A stretch of 64,000 bases of DNA. It comes from Candidatus Omnitrophica bacterium UBA6210. GTDB lineage: Bacteria; Omnitrophota; Gorgyraeia; Velamenicoccales; Velamenicoccaceae. Positions 58,171 through 64,000 of this stretch are shown here, piece after piece. The notes beneath the pieces were generated by a model that did no database searches, was not told the DNA's origin, and worked only from the letters and a program-made list of their open reading frames with translations. The position numbers and the translations under genes were made by a program. The DNA is taken from NCBI GenBank assembly GCA_002421805.1, contig DISM01000001.1, forward strand, positions 1 through 64,000, read 5' to 3'. How positions within the stretch are numbered: the first letter of the stretch is position 1; each line of letters opens with the position of its first letter.

Positions 58171-59648
58171 CGCCTTTGAACCGTCCTGAACAAACGCAGC
58201 GCGCCGAAGGGCTGATCTTCAACAAAAGCCGTGCCGGCAGGCGTTGCACGCGTTTCTCCCTGCCCGACGTCCCGCAGGCCCCGGCGCCGGACGCAAAATT
58301 CCTGCGGCATTCTGCCTGCGAGCTGCCGGAAGTCTCGGAACTCGACGTCGTGCGCCACTTCACAAACCTCTCGCGCCTTAACTTTTCGGTCGATACCAAT
58401 TTCTATCCCTTGGGCTCCTGCACCATGAAATACAACCCGAAATTCACCGAAGATATCAGCCGCCTGGAAGGGTTTTGCAGGCTCCACCCCATCCTGCCGC
58501 AACTCAAAGGAGGCGCTCTCTGCGTCCAGGGCGCGCTCGAAGTCCTTTATGAAACGGAACAGCTGCTCTGCGAGATCACCGGCATGGACAACTTCACCAT
58601 GCAGCCGGCCGCCGGCGCCCACGGGGAATTGACGGGCGTCATGCTCATCGCCGCCTACCACCGCGCCAAAAAGAGAAAACGTAAATATGTCATCATCCCG
58701 GATTCCGCGCACGGCACCAATCCGGCGAGCGCAGCCATCGCCGGCTACGAGATCATCAACGTCCCTTCCAACGCGGACGGCACGATGGACTTGGCGGCCC
58801 TCAAGGAAAAACTCAACGAAGACGTGGCCGCCATCATGATGACCTGTCCCAACACGCTGGGGCTCTTCGAGAACCAGATCGATGAAATCGCGCGCCTCGC
58901 CCACAAGGTCGACGCCCTCATGTATTACGATGGAGCTAACCTCAACGCGATCCTCGGGCACTGCCGGCCTGGCGACCTGGGCTTTGACGTCATCCACCTG
59001 AACCTGCACAAAACATTTGCAACGCCGCACGGCGGCGGCGGGCCGGGAGCAGGCCCGGTAGGCGTCAAAAACAAACTGGCGGAATTTCTCCCCGTCTCCC
59101 GGGTAAAAAAAGACAAAGACGGAACATTCACCCTGGATTATGCCCACCCGGACTCCATCGGCTACCTTGCCCATTTTTACGGTAACTTCCTGGTGATCGT
59201 AAAGGCCTATGCCTATATCCTCTATCTGGGCCGCGAAGGGCTCATCCGCACGGCCCAGCAGGCGGTCCTCAACGCCAATTACATCCTCGCCAAACTTAAA
59301 GACCACTACGACACGGCGGCCGCGCGCTGCATGCACGAATGCGTCCTGTCTGCCGCTCCTCAGACCGCGCACGGCGTCCACGCGCTCGACATCGCCAAAT
59401 ATCTCATCGACTGCGGCATCCATCCGCCGACGATCTACTTCCCTCTCATCGTCAAGGAAGCCCTCATGGTCGAACCGACGGAAACGGAATCCAAGGAAAC
59501 CCTGGACCATTTCATCGACTGCATGGTCCGCATAGCCCGCCTGGCCAGGGAAGACCCGGCAACCCTTAAGAATGCGCCTCTCACCACGCCTGTGGCGAGG
59601 CTCGACGAAACCAAGGCCGCGCGCGAGATGAATTGCGCGTCCCTCTGA
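58161..59648 (+). CDS. gcvPB: Glycine decarboxylase P-protein, subunit 2
   Basis: 495 residues. Visible: FYPLGSCTMKYNPKFTEDISRLEGF, the helper-loop MQPAAGAHGELTGVMLIAAYH, IPDSAHGTNPASAAIAGYEII, TCPNTLGLFE and the PLP lysine in DVIHLNLHKTFATPHGGGGPGAGPVGVK, with YFPLIVKEALMVEPTETESKETLDHFI near the end. Two-subunit P-proteins are typical of Firmicutes, archaea and many candidate phyla. The 10-nt overlap implies coupled translation with gcvPA. Confidence 0.97.
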   Translation: MELTPLNRPEQTQRAEGLIFNKSRAGRRCTRFSLPDVPQAPAPDAKFLRHSACELPEVSELDVVRHFTNLSRLNFSVDTNFYPLGSCTMKYNPKFTEDISRLEGFCRLHPILPQLKGGALCVQGALEVLYETEQLLCEITGMDNFTMQPAAGAHGELTGVMLIAAYHRAKKRKRKYVIIPDSAHGTNPASAAIAGYEIINVPSNADGTMDLAALKEKLNEDVAAIMMTCPNTLGLFENQIDEIARLAHKVDALMYYDGANLNAILGHCRPGDLGFDVIHLNLHKTFATPHGGGGPGAGPVGVKNKLAEFLPVSRVKKDKDGTFTLDYAHPDSIGYLAHFYGNFLVIVKAYAYILYLGREGLIRTAQQAVLNANYILAKLKDHYDTAAARCMHECVLSAAPQTAHGVHALDIAKYLIDCGIHPPTIYFPLIVKEALMVEPTETESKETLDHFIDCMVRIARLAREDPATLKNAPLTTPVARLDETKAAREMNCASL

Positions 59649-59690
59649 TCGATGGTCCGGCGCCGGCCTCAAACAGACAGACTTGAGCCC

Positions 59691-60533
59691 ATGAAAACCT
59701 TTCGCCTGATCACATCGGGATATGCCGACGCCGCCACGAACATGGCCGTCGACGAAACCCTCTTCCTCTCTTACAGGGAAAACGGCGGCCTGCCGATCTT
59801 GCGCCTCTACGGCTGGAGGCCGGCCGCGTTCTCCTTCGGCATCTCCCAGGACCCTGCCGCGCTTTTTAACGCCAAGGCGCTTGAGGCCGGCGCCGTATCC
59901 ATCGTGCGCAGGCCTACGGGGGGCGGCGCCATCTTTCACGACGATGAACTGACCTACTGCCTCGTGGCCTCGACCGAAGACCTGGGACTGGAGACGCGCG
60001 GTGTCAAGGCATCCTACGGAAGAATTACGTCTTTTCTGATAGAGGCCTATCGCGCCCTGGGGCTGAAAGCCGGATTTGCCGGAGACAACGGCGCACAGGA
60101 CGTGCGCCACAAGATCGCCGAACTATGCTCAAGCCGCCACGAAGAATACGACATCCTCATCGGCAACAGGAAGCTCGGGGGCAGCGCGCAAAAACGTTCG
60201 AAAAATATCGTCCTGCAGCACGGTTCCATCCCTTTAAGCTTCGATCGCCGCCGGGCTAAGGCTTTCCTCAAACATCCTTTGCCGGACGCCGCGGCCCTGA
60301 GCAGCCTCCTGGAACGGCGCATCGACGAACACGAAATATCGGAAGCGGTCAAAACAGCTTTCGGGTCCCACTTTTGCGCCGATCTTCTGGATTCGGGTCT
60401 GGATCGGAGAGAAGAACAGCTGGCACTCTTCTTGAGGAACAACAAATATTCCGCCGATGGCTGGAATCTCAAAAAAGTCGATCCTTTAACAGGAAACACC
60501 CATGCCTATCGAACGCAGGCCGCCATGGCTTAA
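59691..60533 (+). CDS. Lipoate-protein ligase / octanoyltransferase family (LplA or LipM)
   Basis: 280 residues, BPL/LplA/LipB fold: NMAVDETLFLSYRENGGLPILRLYGWRPAAFSFGISQDP, VSIVRRPTGGGAIFHDDELTYCLVA (GGG-x-x-H loop), GNRKLGGSAQKRSKNIVLQHGSI (KxGG..Q). With lipA directly downstream the simplest reading is a LipM-type octanoyltransferase for de novo lipoylation of GcvH; free-lipoate ligase is the alternative. Choosing would need the catalytic cysteine to be placed. The ATG at 59691 starts the fold; a frame 13 codons longer has no support. It overlaps lipA by 32 nt. Confidence 0.88.
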   Translation: MKTFRLITSGYADAATNMAVDETLFLSYRENGGLPILRLYGWRPAAFSFGISQDPAALFNAKALEAGAVSIVRRPTGGGAIFHDDELTYCLVASTEDLGLETRGVKASYGRITSFLIEAYRALGLKAGFAGDNGAQDVRHKIAELCSSRHEEYDILIGNRKLGGSAQKRSKNIVLQHGSIPLSFDRRRAKAFLKHPLPDAAALSSLLERRIDEHEISEAVKTAFGSHFCADLLDSGLDRREEQLALFLRNNKYSADGWNLKKVDPLTGNTHAYRTQAAMA

Positions 60534-61362
60534 AAAAAAGATAGAATTTGGCGACGCCAAAGACACGGCCGAACTGCTGGCCCGCCTCGGCATCAATACC
60601 GTCTGCCGCGAAGCGCGCTGTCCGAACATCTCCGAATGCTATAAGAACCGCCACGCGACATTCCTCATCCTGGGAAAAGTATGCACCCGTTCCTGCGCCT
60701 TTTGCCATGTCACCAAAGGTATTGCCCCCGGACCTCCTGACCCGGCGGAGCCCGCGCGCGTGGCCGAGTGCGCCCGGCAAATGGGATTGCGCCACGTCGT
60801 CGTCACGAGCGTCACGCGCGACGATCTGCCCGACGGCGGCGCCGGCCACTTCGCACGAACTACGGAACTCCTGCGGCAGCTTGCGTCACGGCCGGCCGTC
60901 GAAGTCCTGGTGCCGGACTTCCGGGCGGACGCAAACGCTATCGCCGCTGTCGCCGCCAGCTCGCCGGACATCTTCGGACATAACCTGGAGACCGTCTGCC
61001 GTCTTTATCACCTGAGGCCCGGGGCCGACTATCGCCGTTCCCTTGATGTGCTTGCCTGCGCCAAAAAGAAAAACGCGCGAATCAAGACAAAAACCGCCCT
61101 CATGCTGGGGCTTGGAGAAACACAAGACGAGGTGACGGAGGCGTTTCGCGATTTAAGAGACGTGGACTGCGACTTTTTGGCGCTGGGGCAATATCTGAGG
61201 CCGGACAAAAAAAATACCGAGGTCAAAGAATATCTTTCGCCTCGGATATTCGAAGAGTACCGCCGGGTCGCCCTCTCTCTGGGCTTCCTTCACGTCGAAA
61301 GCGCGCCTTACGTGCGCAGTTCTTACCGCGCCGGCGCTTACCTGGGACCGCAACCGTCATAG
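60502..61362 (+). CDS. lipA: Lipoyl synthase
   Basis: 286 residues, radical SAM enzyme that inserts two sulfurs into octanoyl-GcvH. Two Fe-S motifs are intact: auxiliary cluster CREARCPNISEC (CX4CX5C) and radical SAM CTRSCAFC (CX3CX2C), plus RHVVVTSVTRDDLPDGGAGHF, DIFGHNLETV, KTALMLGLGETQDEV and the C-terminal RSSYRAG serine region. Last gene of the glycine cleavage operon. It ends convergently with a small membrane protein, overlapping by 6 nt. Confidence 0.97.
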   Translation: MPIERRPPWLKKKIEFGDAKDTAELLARLGINTVCREARCPNISECYKNRHATFLILGKVCTRSCAFCHVTKGIAPGPPDPAEPARVAECARQMGLRHVVVTSVTRDDLPDGGAGHFARTTELLRQLASRPAVEVLVPDFRADANAIAAVAASSPDIFGHNLETVCRLYHLRPGADYRRSLDVLACAKKKNARIKTKTALMLGLGETQDEVTEAFRDLRDVDCDFLALGQYLRPDKKNTEVKEYLSPRIFEEYRRVALSLGFLHVESAPYVRSSYRAGAYLGPQPS

Positions 61363-61608
61363 ACGGGTTTTCAGCATGATCGTAATGACGGCGGCCAGCG
61401 CAGCAACCACAAGAAACAGCCCCATCGCCTTCGTATTGCGCACTTCTTTCTCCATGGAAACAGGCTGCATATTCCAGTTGATCCGCCGATAGAAAGCGAT
61501 CTGGAACTGGATGGCTTTGTCCGGCTTCAGGTAGATAAAAAGACCAATGACAAAGCTCAGGGCTGAAAAAAGATATAACGCGGGAAAACAATAGAACAGC
61601 TTCCACAT
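61357..61608 (-). CDS. Small two-helix membrane protein
   Basis: 83 residues: hydrophobic segments at about 6-28 (YCFPALYLFSALSFVIGLFIYL) and 62-80 (AMGLFLVVAALAAVITIML), with a basic loop (FYRRINWNM) between. AAGGAGG lies 6 nt before the ATG at 61608. It overlaps the end of lipA on the other strand. I do not recognise it. Confidence 0.75.
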   Translation of the reverse strand: MWKLFYCFPALYLFSALSFVIGLFIYLKPDKAIQFQIAFYRRINWNMQPVSMEKEVRNTKAMGLFLVVAALAAVITIMLKTRL

Positions 61609-61619
61609 ACCCACCTCCT

Positions 61620-61790
61620 TATCCCACCTCCGGTGGGATAACCCCGCAGCCTGCGCCGTTCATTTTGTGAGTGCCTTGGCCCGCCACCGGCGAGGCCGGG
61701 GCGCATATGAACAAAATGAACAAGCCGATTAGGCAAGGGGTCCTCTCTCTCGTTTCCCTCCGCCTCCGGCGGGATGACTCCATTGTACGA
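61620..61790. repeat. Structured intergenic repeat, copy 3
   Basis: A 9-bp TCC-triloop hairpin (61620-61640), ACCCCGCAGCC (61641-61651), an 11-bp perfect stem GTTCATTTTGT/ACAAAATGAAC (61658-61668, 61711-61721) and GGCAAGGGG (61732-61740). The same blocks occur at 3129-3235 with different stems. A second CCTCCGCCTCCGGCGGG hairpin lies near 61757-61775. Confidence 0.7.
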
Positions 61791-61791
61791 A

Positions 61792-62571
61792 TTATTCTAT
61801 TTTCGGCGGACGGCTGGCCGTCGAAAAAAACCGGACAAGATTCAGGACAATCAACCCCAGGAGTCCGGCAAAACTAAGCAAGAAGATCGACCGCCAGAAA
61901 ACATTGGCAGCCCTGAGGATCTTGATGTCTTCGACGTAGATGACCTCGCAGGCCCCGGCGCCGCCGTCTGTGCGGCAGGTGCTCGTGTGCCAGCTGACCT
62001 CGGAAGGCGCATTCCAATCGCCGCCGGAACCGATCTTGCGGGCCTTGACATTCACCAGCTTCCCTGTGATCTTGATCTGGTCCCCATAGACCAGGAAACC
62101 GACGATCCTCTCGAACTTCCTGTTGCTCATCAAAAGATGGTTATTGGAGATCTGGGTCAGATTGAACGCAATGGGCTCCCGCCACTGCGCCCAGCAAAAC
62201 CGGCAGTCCTGAGAGAAAGACAAAGTGCCCGCCCGATACGACTTTTTCGAAAGGTTCTCTCCCCAAATAAGACAAAGGTCAAAAGGAAAGACTTTGTCGA
62301 AATTATAAATGGTGAATGTCCGGTAATTAAGCTTGTGGACGAGCATGGCGCTGATCTCATAATGATACAGCGGTTCAAGTTCGTAGACATAGCCGTTGGC
62401 CTTGAAGGTGATGGGCGCAGATGCAGCCAGGGGCGTCTGGATGGGGTCCTGAAGGACTTCAGGCGCGATATTGCCGACGCTCTTATAGTTGTTGCGGCCG
62501 AAGAAAGAAATGACAAGCAACCCCAGAAGGCCCCAGAAAAGGTTCTTTCTGATAAAAGACGGGATTCCCAT
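61792..62571 (-). CDS. Hypothetical protein with two terminal membrane helices
   Basis: 259 residues: N-terminal helix (about 9-27, LFWGLLGLLVISFF), a large extracytoplasmic domain (about 35-215) with four cysteines (DCRFCWAQ and CRTDGGAGAC) and a probable beta-barrel-like section with VYGDQIKITGKLVNVKARK, and a C-terminal helix (about 228-248). The layout and the GDxVxVxGxLV-like strand recall OB-type or GIDE-like membrane proteins, but I cannot assign a family. GGG lies just before the ATG. It is followed, after a repeat, by the small membrane protein. Confidence 0.75.
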   Translation of the reverse strand: MGIPSFIRKNLFWGLLGLLVISFFGRNNYKSVGNIAPEVLQDPIQTPLAASAPITFKANGYVYELEPLYHYEISAMLVHKLNYRTFTIYNFDKVFPFDLCLIWGENLSKKSYRAGTLSFSQDCRFCWAQWREPIAFNLTQISNNHLLMSNRKFERIVGFLVYGDQIKITGKLVNVKARKIGSGGDWNAPSEVSWHTSTCRTDGGAGACEVIYVEDIKILRAANVFWRSIFLLSFAGLLGLIVLNLVRFFSTASRPPKIE

Positions 62572-62759
62572 GGCGCTATTATATCACGACACCAAAAAAA
62601 GATGAATTCAAAAGAGGGAGCAAACCCCGGGCTTTCCATCATGGGCCTCGTTTGACGATCCCTGACCCGTCAAAGAAGGCCCGCAATCGCGGTCAAAAAG
62701 ATCTATAACTCGTTAAATAAGAAATAGTTAGAAAATATCTGGAAGCAAGACAGGAGGAC

Positions 62760-62834
62760 AAAAAAAGGACAGGGGGAGAAATCTGGTAAATATTACCGGG
62801 CAAAGCCTGCCCTCTAGTAGTTTCTCCCCCTGTC
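62760..62834 (-). terminator. Large branched terminator of the outer-membrane protein gene
   Basis: A perfect 14-bp stem GACAGGGGGAGAAA (62768-62781) / TTTCTCCCCCTGTC (62821-62834) encloses two hairpins, GGTAA/TTACC and GGGC/GCCC. On the minus strand it is followed by seven T. It lies about 100 bp past the stop at 62936 in the 364-bp gap 62572-62935, in which I see nothing else. Confidence 0.8.
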
Positions 62835-62935
62835 TGATATCTTCTTTCACTCTAAAATCTAACACAACAAGAGCCGGATTTTCAAGGGGTGCCGGAAAAG
62901 AAAACGAAAAAACACGCAGCCACCAGCCGCAGGCG

Positions 62936-64000
62936 TTACCAAGACAACTTGAGACCGATATAGTGCTGGAAAACGGCATCGTCACCGGCGATCCTGGCGG
63001 CGTGGTCGACAAGGTCGTCCGAACCCGCAGCCTGATAGTGAACCGTCGGATTGTCCACCGACGTCATGTTCCACCAGCCGTCAAAAGCATAGAACACCTC
63101 AAGGCTGTATCTTGTTTTCGCTGTCTGCGCCAATGCCACCTTCAGCTGCAATCGCGGCACGAAATTGTTCTCCGAATCCGAAACGCCGATGCTGTAATTC
63201 GTCGGCGCTCCGACAAAAGGCAAGGATACGTTCTCAAAACTCTGCTGTCCCTTAAAGTCCGTCATGCGGTAATAAAAACCGGCACTCATCGAACAATTCA
63301 GGCGGAGGTCTTTCGTGAAACCATGCCCCCCCTTGAACCCAGCCTTGATGCCGACCAGATTATCGCGCAGCGTTTCGGATGTATACGTGTATGTCGGATT
63401 GCCGTTATCATAATCCACGCCCGTCGTCGAGAACGACGCCTCCTGGTCAAAATAAGCGTACGCTACACCCAAGACAGCATCCACACCCCAGCCCTTGACC
63501 TCGCGCATCGCACGGATGAAATCAAGCTGAACATCCACATCCGTCGTCTTATAAGTGAATTTCAAATCCGCCAGGGCATTGGCATTGGTCTGGTCTCCGC
63601 CGATCTCAACCGCCTGCTGGCCGCTGTGCGTGCTGGCGTCAAGAAAAGGCACAAGCGACGTGTTCGTCGGATTGCCCGCGGCGGCGATAGAACCGCCGGG
63701 CACTTGCGACAGATCGGTCGTCCCCACCTCTGTGCCGCCGACGCTCAGCTGGAGGCCGGACTTTTCATCGAGGACATAGCCAAAGATCAATGTTCCAAAA
63801 CCTCCCCAGGCATCGGCATCATGCTCCAGGGGAGTCCCGACGGCGGCGGCCGCAAAGATCTCGTCCTGGGTCTGGATCAAATGATAACTGTCGCGGCGCT
63901 GATAAACTCCGCCGCCTTCCAGCCCGATCGTGAGTTTTTGGCCGGCCGGCTGACCTTCGGCAGCTTCGCATGCAAGACAAAAGGATAAAAGGAAAAGAAC
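62936..64000 (-). CDS. Outer-membrane beta-barrel protein, 5' end outside the window
   Basis: The frame is open from 64000 to the stop at 62936 (354 residues), so the start lies beyond the window. The first visible part is the end of a signal peptide (VLFLLSFCLACEA), then alternating strands such as LTIGLEGGGVYQRRDSYH, GFGTLIFGYVLDEKSGLQLSVGG and DVQLDFIRAMREVKGWGVDAVLGVAYAYF, ending in a terminal Trp (HYIGLKLSW), the classical barrel export signature. There are about 12 amphipathic strands. Probably a porin or surface protein; no substrate can be read. Cysteine in the signal suggests a signal peptidase I or II site could be argued; LACE fits a lipobox only loosely. Confidence 0.85.
   Translation of the reverse strand, partial: VLFLLSFCLACEAAEGQPAGQKLTIGLEGGGVYQRRDSYHLIQTQDEIFAAAAVGTPLEHDADAWGGFGTLIFGYVLDEKSGLQLSVGGTEVGTTDLSQVPGGSIAAAGNPTNTSLVPFLDASTHSGQQAVEIGGDQTNANALADLKFTYKTTDVDVQLDFIRAMREVKGWGVDAVLGVAYAYFDQEASFSTTGVDYDNGNPTYTYTSETLRDNLVGIKAGFKGGHGFTKDLRLNCSMSAGFYYRMTDFKGQQSFENVSLPFVGAPTNYSIGVSDSENNFVPRLQLKVALAQTAKTRYSLEVFYAFDGWWNMTSVDNPTVHYQAAGSDDLVDHAARIAGDDAVFQHYIGLKLSW

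Overview
The window is one 64 kb stretch of a Gram-negative bacterial chromosome. Its core is GC-rich and densely packed. Envelope genes (lnt, lptE, a bamD-like gene, an LpxL-type acyltransferase, murJ, a terminal beta-barrel protein) show two membranes with lipoproteins. Class II B12-dependent ribonucleotide reductase, ThyX and a two-subunit glycine decarboxylase fit an anaerobic or microaerophilic lineage. The gene content and the many hairpin-rich intergenic repeats recall uncultured PVC-related phyla such as Omnitrophota, but that placement is inference; no rRNA marker lies here.

Layout. 1-3.1 kb is an AT-rich accessory segment: a truncated membrane-protein gene, a second membrane protein and an OLD-family ATPase/TOPRIM nuclease. 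3.3-6.0 kb has nrdJ under a promoter with two NrdR boxes 31 bp apart, and a 28-codon gene for a bTHX-like basic peptide. 6.2-14.8 kb holds a membrane-embedded SpeE-like protein, DUF502, a CBS protein coupled to two tandem transporters, BioY, an acyltransferase and an adenosine-kinase-family protein. 14.9-24.5 kb has two TPR/coiled-coil proteins, then lnt, secA, prfB (with the autoregulatory +1 frameshift) and pilT. 24.7-32.4 kb has a DNA alkyltransferase, a short UvrC, MurJ, S20, HolA, LptE, BamD-like and a dihydrouridine synthase.

32.4-49.7 kb is nearly all on the minus strand and centres on nucleotide and one-carbon metabolism: a macro-like/Nudix fusion, CCA transferase, DUF151, NrdR, dCMP deaminase, GlyA, RpiB, a TsaC/LMW-phosphatase fusion, then purE, purD, purM, purF, purQ, a LOG protein, purL and purB. 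49.9-54.9 kb holds small membrane proteins, a Nudix hydrolase, an EamA half transporter, a cupin, a D-2-hydroxyacid dehydrogenase, a LysM amidase, a GDT1-type transporter and thyX. On the plus strand 55.0-61.4 kb carries gcvT-gcvH-gcvPA-gcvPB, a lipoate/octanoate ligase and lipA, preceded by a ZTP-like riboswitch whose 3' side forms the terminator. The right end has unknown membrane proteins and an outer-membrane protein cut by the window edge.

How the genes fit together: GlyA and the glycine cleavage system make and use methylene-THF, which feeds the purine genes and ThyX. dCMP deaminase and NrdJ supply deoxynucleotides under NrdR. LipA and the ligase lipoylate GcvH. A ZTP sensor on gcvT would tie glycine cleavage to 10-formyl-THF demand by purine synthesis.

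The most unusual signals are the repeats: hairpin cassettes that keep architecture and short conserved blocks while swapping stem sequences, a 20-bp motif just upstream of four genes, and one repeat that has become the 5' coding end of an amidase lipoprotein gene.
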